NCBI RefSeq assembly: GCF_030708455.1
Contig: NZ_JAUYWF010000009.1
Location: 1 to 64,000, forward strand
Origin: Halomonas sp. SSL-5
Lineage (GTDB): Bacteria; Pseudomonadota; Gammaproteobacteria; Pseudomonadales; Halomonadaceae
Direction: 5' to 3'
DNA length: 64,000 nucleotides
This document shows positions 56,851 to 64,000 of the stretch, one piece after another. The notes under the pieces are model-generated. The model made no database searches. It was given only the letters and a program-made list of their open reading frames with translations, and was not told the origin of the DNA. Position 1 is the stretch's first letter, and each line of letters starts with the position of its first letter. A program made the translations under genes and the position numbers.

Positions 56851-58352
56851 ACCAGCATCGTAACCACGACGCTGCCGACTGCGCCGGCGAGCGGCGTCCG
56901 TTGCTGCCCTACCGGCTGTCGAGGCGCTGCGGCGTGGCCCTGGACTGGCAGCAGGCGGGCTATCGCCTGTTCTGTCGCCATGACGCCTCGCTGGAGGCGC
57001 TGCAGGAGGCCCAACGCCAGCATGGACAGCCACTCGCCTGCGAGTGGCTGAGTCAGCAGGCGTTCGAGGCCCGGCTCGGCGAACTGCACGATGCCGAGCG
57101 CGACACCACCGAGAGCCTTATGCAGGGACTCTCCGACGAGGTGGACCTGGACAGCCTGCTGCATGAGCTGCCGCGTACCGAGGACCTCCTGGAGAGCGAG
57201 AGCGAGGCGCCGGTCATTCGCCTGATCAACGGCGTCTTCTCCGAGGCGCTGCGGCTCGGCGCCTCGGATATCCACGTGGAACCCTTCGAGAAGGAGCTCA
57301 ACGTGCGCCTGCGGGTCGATGGCACTCTGCGTGTGGCGCTGCGGCCACCCCGGGTCCTGGCACCCATGCTGATCTCGCGTATCAAGGTGATGGCACAGCT
57401 GGATATCGCCGAGAAGCGCCAGCCCCAGGACGGCCGCATCAGCGTGCGGCTGGGGGGACGCGGCGTCGATATCCGTGTCTCGACCCTGCCCGGCATCCAT
57501 GGGGAGCGGGTGGTGATGCGCCTGCTCGACAAGCAGGCCGCCCTGCTCGACCTGAACGGGATCGGCATGCCGCCGGCGGTGCTGGGCAGCTTCCGGCGCC
57601 TCCTGGCACGTCCCAACGGCATCCTGCTCAATACCGGGCCGACCGGCTCGGGCAAGACCACCACCCTCTATGCCAGCCTGGCGCATCTCAATGACAGCCG
57701 TCGCAGCATCCTCACCGTGGAGGACCCGGTCGAGTACGCCCTCCCCGGGATCGGCCAGACCCCGGTGAACCCCCAGGCCGGCCTGACCTTCGCCCACGGG
57801 CTGAGGGCCATCCTTCGCCAGGATCCCGACATCATCATGATCGGCGAGATACGCGACCTGGAAACCGCCGCGATCGCCGTTCAGGCCAGCCTCACCGGCC
57901 ACCTGGTGCTCTCGACGCTGCATACCAACAGCGCCCTGGGGGCGGTGACCCGGCTGCGCGACATGGGGATCGAGCCCTACCTGCTGGCCAGCAGCCTGAA
58001 GGGGGTGATGGCACAGCGGCTGGTACGCCGGCTGTGCGCAGACTGTCGAGGCTGGCGGCCGCCTGCGGTCGGCGAGGCCGAGAGCATCGCCGGGCTCGGC
58101 GCGCTGCCCCGGGTCGCCGAGGCGGTCGGCTGCGAACGCTGCGAGGGCGCTGGATACCGCGGCCGACTGGGTGTCTACGAGTTCATCGACATCGACGAGA
58201 CCCTGGCTGGCATGATCCACGACCGGGCCACCGAGTCGGAGATGGCGCGCCACGCCTTCGGGGAGAGGGCCTCCCTCGCCTCCGCCTCGCTGGCACTCCT
58301 GGCCAGTGGAGAGACCAGCCCGGCCGAGATCCTGAGAGCCATCCACCAGTAG
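56847..58352 (+). CDS. gspE: type II secretion ATPase GspE
   Basis: A 501-residue hexameric ATPase. The N-terminal GspL-binding domain covers about 1-110; N2E about 120-250; Walker A GPTGSGKT is at 264-271, the Asp box EDPVEY near 292, Walker B IIMIGEIRD near 330 and a His box after it. A four-Cys zinc module runs from C397-x-x-C400 to the CERC pair near 431. It powers pseudopilus assembly from the cytoplasm. Confidence 0.96.
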   Translation: MNQHRNHDAADCAGERRPLLPYRLSRRCGVALDWQQAGYRLFCRHDASLEALQEAQRQHGQPLACEWLSQQAFEARLGELHDAERDTTESLMQGLSDEVDLDSLLHELPRTEDLLESESEAPVIRLINGVFSEALRLGASDIHVEPFEKELNVRLRVDGTLRVALRPPRVLAPMLISRIKVMAQLDIAEKRQPQDGRISVRLGGRGVDIRVSTLPGIHGERVVMRLLDKQAALLDLNGIGMPPAVLGSFRRLLARPNGILLNTGPTGSGKTTTLYASLAHLNDSRRSILTVEDPVEYALPGIGQTPVNPQAGLTFAHGLRAILRQDPDIIMIGEIRDLETAAIAVQASLTGHLVLSTLHTNSALGAVTRLRDMGIEPYLLASSLKGVMAQRLVRRLCADCRGWRPPAVGEAESIAGLGALPRVAEAVGCERCEGAGYRGRLGVYEFIDIDETLAGMIHDRATESEMARHAFGERASLASASLALLASGETSPAEILRAIHQ

Positions 58353-58418
58353 CCCGACCACAAACTGCAATACCCGGCGGGCAGGATGGAAGCGCCGAAT
58401 GGAGGATCCCGAGAGACC

Positions 58419-59621
58419 ATGCCGACCTATCGTTACCTGGCCCTCAAACCTGATGGGTCGCGCCTGCGCAGCGTCCTGCAGGCCGACAGCGAGCGACATG
58501 CCCGGCAACTGCTGCGGGACCGGGGGCTCTTCCCCCGACGCCTGACCCCCGTGGGCCAGCGTCCACGCAGGCGGCGCTCGACGCGCCTCGACAACGACAC
58601 CCTGGCCATGCTGACGCGACAGCTCGCTACCCTGGTGGAGGCGGGCATCGCCATCGGCGATGCCCTGGATGCGCTGGCCCAGCAGACCGAGGAGCCGAAG
58701 GCGCGCAGCCTGTTGCTGGATATCCTGCGGCGGGTGCGCGAAGGCTACGCCCTGGCCGATAGCCTCGCCGCCCACCCGAGTACCTTCGACGACCTCTATC
58801 GCAGCCTGGTCGCCGCCGGCGAGCGCGCCGGCCGCCTGTCAGGTGTCCTCGAACAGCTGGCGGACCACCTCGAGCGGGTACAGCAGCAGCGCTCGCGAGC
58901 GCGCACCGCGCTGATCTACCCCAGCGTGCTGATCGTGGTCTCGATCCTGGTGGTGGTGGGCCTGATGACCCATGTGGTACCGCGCCTGGCGGAGCAGTTC
59001 GAGCACTCCAACCTCACGCTACCCACCCTGACGCGCCTGCTGATCAGCCTCTCCGACCTGTTGCAGGCCACCGCGGGCTGGCTCGCCGCCCTCCTGCTGG
59101 TGGCTGGCGTCCTGGTGCAGCGCCTGCTGCGCCGACCCACCATACGCCGTCGCTGGCACGCCATGCTGCTGTGCCTGCCACGCCTCGGGGAGCTGCTGCT
59201 GCTGCTCGATACCGCACGCCTGACCCGTACCCTGGCGATCCTGACGGGGAGTGGCATCCCCTTGCTGGATGCCCTGCGGGTCAGCCGCAACACCCTGGGC
59301 AACCGGGTCCTGCGCGAGGCGGTGGATGCCATCGTCGCCGACGTGTCGGGCGGCATCAGCCTGCACCGCGCCCTGGCTCGCACCGGCCGCTTTCCCCCCA
59401 CGCTGCTGCATATGGTGGCCAGTGGCGAGGCGAGCGGCCGTCTCGAGCGCATGCTCGAGCGCATTGCGATCTCGCAGGAAACCACCTTCAACCGCCGCAT
59501 AGAGGCCGCCCTGGGACTCTTCGAACCCCTGCTGATCCTGATCATGGGCGGGGTGGTCCTGGTCATCGTGCTGGCCATCCTGCTGCCCATCATGAGCCTC
59601 AATGGCTCGCTTTCCCCCTGA
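58419..59621 (+). CDS. gspF: type II secretion inner-membrane platform protein GspF
   Basis: A 400-residue protein with two cytoplasmic GspF helical domains (about 65-190 and 270-390) and three membrane helices (about 165-190, 215-240 and 370-395). The start MPTYRYLALKPDG is the family N-terminus; the upstream ATG at 58386 is less likely, as GAGAG sits before 58419. A 66-bp spacer from gspE is the longest inside the operon. Confidence 0.95.
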   Translation: MPTYRYLALKPDGSRLRSVLQADSERHARQLLRDRGLFPRRLTPVGQRPRRRRSTRLDNDTLAMLTRQLATLVEAGIAIGDALDALAQQTEEPKARSLLLDILRRVREGYALADSLAAHPSTFDDLYRSLVAAGERAGRLSGVLEQLADHLERVQQQRSRARTALIYPSVLIVVSILVVVGLMTHVVPRLAEQFEHSNLTLPTLTRLLISLSDLLQATAGWLAALLLVAGVLVQRLLRRPTIRRRWHAMLLCLPRLGELLLLLDTARLTRTLAILTGSGIPLLDALRVSRNTLGNRVLREAVDAIVADVSGGISLHRALARTGRFPPTLLHMVASGEASGRLERMLERIAISQETTFNRRIEAALGLFEPLLILIMGGVVLVIVLAILLPIMSLNGSLSP

Positions 59622-59632
59622 CGGAGACCCAC

Positions 59633-60076
59633 ATGAGACACCCTGCTTACCGCCCCTCACCCCAGTCCGGCTTCACCCTGCTGGAGATCATGGTGGTGAT
59701 CTTCATCCTCGGCCTGCTGGTCGCCATCGTCGCCCCCAATGTGCTGAGCAACCAGGATGACGCCATGCGTCAGAAGGCACGTGCCGATATCGCCACCCTC
59801 GAACAGGCCCTGGACATGTACCGCCTGGACAACCTGCGCTATCCCACCAGTGATCAGGGGCTCAAGGCCCTCGCCACACGCCCGAGCCAGACGCCGCAGC
59901 CCGACAACTATCGGCAGGGAGGCTATGTCCGTCGCCTGCCGGTGGACCCCTGGGGCAACGCCTACCAATACCGGCACCCCGGCGAGCACGCCGACATCGA
60001 CATCTACACCCTGGGTGCGGATGCACGACCCGGCGGGGAGGGGCAGGATGCCGATATCGGCAACTGGATGCTCTGA
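59633..60076 (+). CDS. gspG: major pseudopilin GspG
   Basis: A 147-residue pseudopilin. The prepilin peptidase site is G13-F14 (SGFTLLE) with Glu at +5, followed by the hydrophobic helix. The C-terminal domain carries the GspG pattern NLRYPTSDQGLKAL and the calcium-loop region near WGNAYQYRHPGEHADIDIYTLGAD. It polymerises into the secretion piston. No prepilin peptidase gene is present in this window. Confidence 0.97.
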   Translation: MRHPAYRPSPQSGFTLLEIMVVIFILGLLVAIVAPNVLSNQDDAMRQKARADIATLEQALDMYRLDNLRYPTSDQGLKALATRPSQTPQPDNYRQGGYVRRLPVDPWGNAYQYRHPGEHADIDIYTLGADARPGGEGQDADIGNWML

Positions 60077-60078
60077 CG

Positions 60079-60531
60079 GTGAAGGCAACTGCGCCGGCCA
60101 GCGGTTTTTCCCTGCTGGAGTTGATGGTGGTGCTTGCCGTGATGGGCATCGTGGTCTCCCTGGGGGTCCCGCTGCTGGATCCGAGCCGGCGCCAGCCGCT
60201 GGAGACGACACGCGAGGTGCTGAGACAGGAGCTGCGGGAGGCTCGCCAACTGGCGGTGCAGGGGCAGCGACTGATCGGCTGGCGGCCGGACGAAACCGGT
60301 TACCGCTTCCTCACCTGGCGCGAGGACGGCCGCTGGGAGCCTCTGGCCGACGGCCGCCTGACCGCCGGGGCCTGGCCGGACGGGGTGACGGTGACGCGTC
60401 GCGACCCGAGCGACGCACCGACGGCGATGCCCTGGGTGATCTGGTGGCCCGACGGGGAGGTGGCCGGCACCACCCTCATGCTGCACCACGCGCAGCGTCA
60501 TCTCGAACTGGCCGTGGGTCGGCCGCCGTGA
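60079..60531 (+). CDS. gspH: minor pseudopilin GspH
   Basis: A 150-residue pseudopilin with cleavage site G9-F10 (SGFSLLELMVVLAVMG). The GTG start lies 2 bp after the gspG stop. The globular part (about 40-148) is poorly conserved, as usual for GspH. Confidence 0.92.
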   Translation: MKATAPASGFSLLELMVVLAVMGIVVSLGVPLLDPSRRQPLETTREVLRQELREARQLAVQGQRLIGWRPDETGYRFLTWREDGRWEPLADGRLTAGAWPDGVTVTRRDPSDAPTAMPWVIWWPDGEVAGTTLMLHHAQRHLELAVGRPP

Positions 60532-60896
60532 GGCCCGGCGCCGTGCCGGGGCGAGGCACCGGGTTCACCCTGCTCGAGGTCATGGTGGCGCTATTCATCC
60601 TGGCCCTGCTCTCCCTCAGCGTCAGTCAGGGCCTGCAGCAGCGCAGCCGCGTCGCCCTGGCCGAACGGGAACAGATCCCGCTCATGCTGTGCGCTCGCGC
60701 CGTCGCCGGGGAGTTCGCCGCGACCCGCTTCTGGCCTGATCTCGGCGAACACCGGGGCGAGGCACCTCTCGGCTGCCACTGGCGACTCCGAGTGGAAGAG
60801 ACCGACATCCAGGCTCTGCGCAGGGGGCAGCTGAGCGTCTCCCCGGGGGAGGTACCAGGCCCATCACTCACCTTCACACTCTTCCTGGCCCCATGA
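60528..60896 (+). CDS. gspI: minor pseudopilin GspI
   Basis: A 122-residue pseudopilin with cleavage site G12-F13 (TGFTLLEVMVALFILALL). The chosen GTG start at 60528 overlaps the gspH stop; a second GTG at 60543 is possible. It nucleates the pseudopilus tip with GspJ and GspK. Overlaps gspJ by 4 bp. Confidence 0.92.
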   Translation: MRPGAVPGRGTGFTLLEVMVALFILALLSLSVSQGLQQRSRVALAEREQIPLMLCARAVAGEFAATRFWPDLGEHRGEAPLGCHWRLRVEETDIQALRRGQLSVSPGEVPGPSLTFTLFLAP

Positions 60897-61489
60897 CCTT
60901 GACGCGCGAACGCGGCTTCACCCTGCTCGAGGTGCTGGTAGCCCTGGGGCTGACGGCGCTGATCGGCATCAGCGTAGCCAGCCTGGTCAGCGCCATGGTC
61001 GATACTCGTGAACACCTGGCCGGCTCGCCGTCCATGCAGCAGCACCTGGACTTCGCCCAGCGGCTGGAGCGTCGACTGGAGAGCCTGGTGGTGCGCCCCC
61101 TCCACGAGGGTGGTCAGCCACGCCTGAACCGTCCCCTGGACATCCTGGCCGATGGGCGACGACTCGAATGGGTCGCCGCCAGCGGCTGGCCGCTGGCCCG
61201 GGGGGACCACTACACCCGCCTGCGCCGCCAGCGCCTCGAGTGGGAGCCGGATAGCGGAGCGCTGCGCCTGCTGTCCAGCGGCGAACTCGATGCTGCAGGC
61301 CGGCCCGCATGGCGCTCATCGGCACGCCTCGAGGGGCTCGAGCGGCTGGAGGTCGCCTTCCACGACGGGCAGCAGTGGCGGGGAGCCCCATCGGCAGCCG
61401 GCCTTGCCACGGCGATCCGACTCGACTGGTGGCAGGCGGGACAACGCCATGGCGTGGTGGTGGCTCTACCAAGCCTGGAGGCGCGATGA
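60893..61489 (+). CDS. gspJ: minor pseudopilin GspJ
   Basis: A 198-residue pseudopilin with cleavage site G8-F9 (RGFTLLEVLVALGLTAL) and a C-terminal beta domain (about 50-195) including the typical LRLLSSGELDAAGRPAW region. Its start overlaps gspI and its stop overlaps gspK. Confidence 0.93.
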   Translation: MTLTRERGFTLLEVLVALGLTALIGISVASLVSAMVDTREHLAGSPSMQQHLDFAQRLERRLESLVVRPLHEGGQPRLNRPLDILADGRRLEWVAASGWPLARGDHYTRLRRQRLEWEPDSGALRLLSSGELDAAGRPAWRSSARLEGLERLEVAFHDGQQWRGAPSAAGLATAIRLDWWQAGQRHGVVVALPSLEAR

Positions 61490-62469
61490 AACGGCAAAGG
61501 GGCGTGGCCCTGATCATGGTCCTGCTGTGCCTGGCGCTGGTCGCCTCGCTGATGACCGACCTCGTCGAGCAAGGGCGCCGCGACCTCCAGCGGCTGGCCC
61601 GGCTGCAGGCCGAGACCCAGGCGCGGCTGCATGCCGGCGGTGCCGAACTGCTGGCTCGGCGAATGCTGACCGACCCCGCGGCGCGGCATTCCGAGCAGTG
61701 GTGGCGCTGGCTCAGGGGGGAGCCCAGGCACCTGCCCACGGAGGGTGGCAAGGTAGTGATGCGTCTCGAGGATGGACGCACCTGTTTCAACCTCAACGCC
61801 CTCGCCCAGGAGGGGACGGCCCTGGCCGAGCGCCAGCTCCACCGACTGCTGATGCTGGAAGGCAACGGGGATTCAGCGGCACGACTGGTGGCACGCCTGG
61901 CCGACTGGATCGATACCGACGCCCAGCCACGGCCGGGCAGCCTCGACGGGATCGACTACGCCGGCCACGAACCGGCGCGCACCTCGGCCAACACCCTCCT
62001 CGCCGACATAAGCGAAATCAACTGGATAGCCCCACTGGACCCGACCCGTGTCCGGCGCCACCCGTCGCTTTGTGCGCTTCCCGACCCCGGCCCCTGGCGC
62101 CTCAACCTGAATACCCTGCCCCCCGACCGGCTCCACCTGCTCGACGCCCTCCTCGAAGGTCGAGTTTCCCGCGATGCGCTCTCGCGCCTGATCGCGGCCC
62201 GTCCGACCACCGGATTCAACGGGTTCGACGACCTGCAGACCCGCCTCGGCCAGCAGGTCGACTGGCTGCATGAACTGGGAAACCGCCTCACGCTCTCGCC
62301 CGACTACCTGACGCTGCATATCGAGGTCGAGGTTCGCGGTCACCGCTTCCGCTTTACCCGGCTGCTGCGAGCCGAAGGGGTCAGCAACTGGGCACCCTCC
62401 GTGGCAGCGGCCCGGGTCAGGGTCCTGAGACGCGGCACTCCCCCTGTCATCCAGGAGACATTTCCATGA
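61486..62469 (+). CDS. gspK: pseudopilin tip protein GspK
   Basis: A 327-residue minor pseudopilin, the largest of the set. The leader cuts after Gly6 (RGVALIMVLLCLALVASL), and position +5 is Met rather than Glu, as expected for GspK, which caps the filament. A helix-hairpin-like region with metal-ligand acids lies in the middle (about 95-240). Overlaps gspL by 4 bp. Confidence 0.93.
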   Translation: MKRQRGVALIMVLLCLALVASLMTDLVEQGRRDLQRLARLQAETQARLHAGGAELLARRMLTDPAARHSEQWWRWLRGEPRHLPTEGGKVVMRLEDGRTCFNLNALAQEGTALAERQLHRLLMLEGNGDSAARLVARLADWIDTDAQPRPGSLDGIDYAGHEPARTSANTLLADISEINWIAPLDPTRVRRHPSLCALPDPGPWRLNLNTLPPDRLHLLDALLEGRVSRDALSRLIAARPTTGFNGFDDLQTRLGQQVDWLHELGNRLTLSPDYLTLHIEVEVRGHRFRFTRLLRAEGVSNWAPSVAAARVRVLRRGTPPVIQETFP

Positions 62470-63575
62470 CCCTGTCACTGTCCCGACGCCACCCATCGCC
62501 TCGCGTGCTGCTGCAGGCAAGCCAGCGCGAAGCCTCGGCGGAGGCGACGCTCTGGTGGGCACTGGTCGCCCCCGACGCACCACCCGGTGCGCCGCCGCTG
62601 GAAGCGGGATGCCTGACGGGCGGCGACCTCGACGAACGGCTGGCCGGCCTGTGCCGCCAGCATTCCGCCGTGCTGCTGCTGCCTCCCGATGCGGTCAGTC
62701 ACTTCTCTCCCGCTCACCCCAGGGGGGTAAAGCGACGCGAGTGGCCGCTGCTGATCGAGGAGCAGGTCGCCACCCCGGTATCACGACTCACCCTCGCCGC
62801 CCTGGAAAGGCGACCGGACAGGCTCGAGCTGGTGGCGGTAGAGCAGCAGCTGTTGGCCGCGTGGCAGGCCTGGCTGAACGACCGCAACCTCGGGGTAGGC
62901 TACTGGGCAAGCGGATTCATGGGCCTGCCGACACCCGACATGCCAGAGCAGGTTTGCGTCCTGGATGACGGCACCTGCTGGATGATCAAGGCCCGGGACC
63001 CCGAGTTCCCGGAGGTCGAGCGCTGGTTGAGCTGGCCCAGGGACTGGCTGTCCCTGCTCCCCCCCGGGCTGAGTGATAGTCACTGGCTGGGCCCCGAGGG
63101 CACGTCCGTCACCGCTACGCTCCCGCCCGATGAACGGCTCGCCCTCTTCGGACGCCACCTCCCGGCCCGGTTGCCCGAGATGCCGGGGGCGGGGACCGCG
63201 CGCCAGAGGCCCTGGCGCCTGGCCCTGGTGCTGACCATCTTGTTGCTGGCACATGGCGGCCTGAGTGCCTGGCCGGCCATGCCCTCCCCCGCGTCCGACG
63301 CCGCACAGGCGACCCGGCTGGCGCAGCGCAACACCGACATGGCGGCCCTGATGGAACGACTGTCGCCGGTGCTGGACGAGGCGCCGCTGCGCCTGGCGCG
63401 CTTCAGCGTGGCGGGCCAGCGCCTGAGCCTGACCTGGACGATGGAAGACGAGCAGGCCAGCGTCGCACTGGCGCAGCGCCTGGAGGGGCTGGGTGAGGTC
63501 TCGCGGGGGGCCGGTCAGCTACGCCTGGAGACTCGACTCGGCAACGCATCGGCATCAACGGGAGGGGGACAATGA
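62466..63575 (+). CDS. gspL: type II secretion inner-membrane protein GspL
   Basis: A 369-residue protein: actin-like cytoplasmic domain (about 10-230, with the RREWPLLIEEQVATPVSRL segment near 82-100) that binds GspE, a membrane helix at about 250-270 and a ferredoxin-like periplasmic domain (about 285-360). It couples the ATPase to GspM and GspC. Confidence 0.92.
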   Translation: MTLSLSRRHPSPRVLLQASQREASAEATLWWALVAPDAPPGAPPLEAGCLTGGDLDERLAGLCRQHSAVLLLPPDAVSHFSPAHPRGVKRREWPLLIEEQVATPVSRLTLAALERRPDRLELVAVEQQLLAAWQAWLNDRNLGVGYWASGFMGLPTPDMPEQVCVLDDGTCWMIKARDPEFPEVERWLSWPRDWLSLLPPGLSDSHWLGPEGTSVTATLPPDERLALFGRHLPARLPEMPGAGTARQRPWRLALVLTILLLAHGGLSAWPAMPSPASDAAQATRLAQRNTDMAALMERLSPVLDEAPLRLARFSVAGQRLSLTWTMEDEQASVALAQRLEGLGEVSRGAGQLRLETRLGNASASTGGGQ

Positions 63576-64000
63576 GTCTGTGGAGGCGATGCATGGCGGG
63601 ATGGCGCCAGCGACCTGCCGGAGAGCGCTATCGCCTGCTGGCAGGCGGACTGGCGATCCTGGCCATGAGCGGCCTTCTGATCGCCAGGCAGCTTCCGTGG
63701 CAGCCGTCGCTGTCGCTCGACGGCACGACCGGCAGGATCGACCAGGCGGCGTGGGAGTCGACGGCCTCGCGACTGAATCTCCATGACGTGCGGGTCGAGA
63801 CGTCAGGGGCCGACCTGGTGCTGAGCGGCACCCTGGAGACACCGGAGGCCTTCACGGCCTTCGCCGACTGGGCCCAGGACCAGGGCTGGTGGGCGCTGGA
63901 CTGGTCACTGGCCCGAGGGGATGAGGCGCTGGACGTGGAGGCACGCTTTATCCACGTCAGCCCCCTAACGGTGGGGCCTCAGCCCCTCCGGAAGGCCGCC
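63572..64000 (+). CDS. gspM: type II secretion protein GspM, 3' end outside the window
   Basis: The frame starting MSLWRRCMAGWRQRPAGERY overlaps the gspL stop by 4 bp and stays open for 143 codons to the window edge. A cytoplasmic N-terminus is followed by one membrane helix (about 22-40, YRLLAGGLAILAMSGLLIA) and a periplasmic ferredoxin-like domain, the plan of GspM. It lacks a stop here, so length and any gspN downstream are unknown. Confidence 0.85.
   Translation, partial: MSLWRRCMAGWRQRPAGERYRLLAGGLAILAMSGLLIARQLPWQPSLSLDGTTGRIDQAAWESTASRLNLHDVRVETSGADLVLSGTLETPEAFTAFADWAQDQGWWALDWSLARGDEALDVEARFIHVSPLTVGPQPLRKAA

Overview
This is a GC-rich gammaproteobacterial chromosome segment, most likely from a halomonad (Halomonadaceae/Oceanospirillales). 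The gene order blends two well-known backbones: recA-recX-alaS-csrA-tRNA-Ser-tRNA-Arg as in Escherichia coli, and mutS-fdxA-(Csr-type sRNA), ponA/pilMNOPQ-aroKB, priA/argS-SPOR-hslVU-DUF971-ubiE-ubiJ-ubiB-hisE-tatABC as in Pseudomonas. Almost all of it is conserved housekeeping DNA with genes packed in short operons. No insertion sequence, prophage or CRISPR array was seen. The taxonomic call is an inference from gene order and base composition only.

Layout. 1-2.1 kb: tRNA-Arg x2, tRNA-Ser, csrA, lysC (all minus). 2.2-7.2 kb: alaS, recX, recA with a perfect LexA box, pncC (minus). 7.3-10.6 kb: mutS and fdxA (plus). 10.7-11.0 kb: a probable CsrB/RsmZ-type small RNA (minus). 11.1-21.4 kb: eno, kdsA, pyrG, gltD, gltB (minus). 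21.9-28.6 kb: aroB, aroK and the type IV pilus alignment operon pilMNOPQ (minus), divergent from mrcA (28.8-31.3 kb, plus). 31.4-33.1 kb: maeB and rpmE (minus). 33.3-45.9 kb: priA, argS, a SPOR protein, hslVU, a DUF971 gene, ubiE-ubiJ-ubiB, hisE, tatABC (plus). 46.0-50.2 kb: elbB (minus), hemB and ppk (plus). 50.3-52.5 kb: phoX (minus). 52.7-64 kb: a Tat-lipoprotein related to SoxB/5'-nucleotidases followed by a complete-looking type II secretion operon gspC-M (plus), with gspM cut by the window end.

Functional links. Three themes recur. (1) Csr regulation: csrA lies at one end, and a 250-nt RNA with 13 GGA motifs, several displayed in hairpin loops, sits next to fdxA, where Pseudomonas keeps rsmZ. 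(2) Phosphate: the phoX / SoxB-like spacer carries PhoB-box-like heptamers at 11-bp pitch, suggesting that PhoX, the lipoprotein and perhaps the whole secretion operon respond to phosphate starvation, beside polyphosphate kinase. PhoX and the lipoprotein both carry twin-arginine signals, and tatABC is in the same window. (3) Envelope: type IV pilus alignment proteins, PBP1A, a SPOR protein and type II secretion.

The most unusual material is in the spacers. A family of four structured repeats (100-180 bp, copies at 9977, 15104, 35556 and 40280) lies 32-53 bp past stop codons and shows compensatory base changes. Two convergent spacers (tatC/elbB and ppk/phoX) hold cassettes of heptamer repeats around a terminator, and these share a 31-bp block that includes the neighbour's stop codon. 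A 22-bp tandem repeat copies the last codons and stop of gltB.
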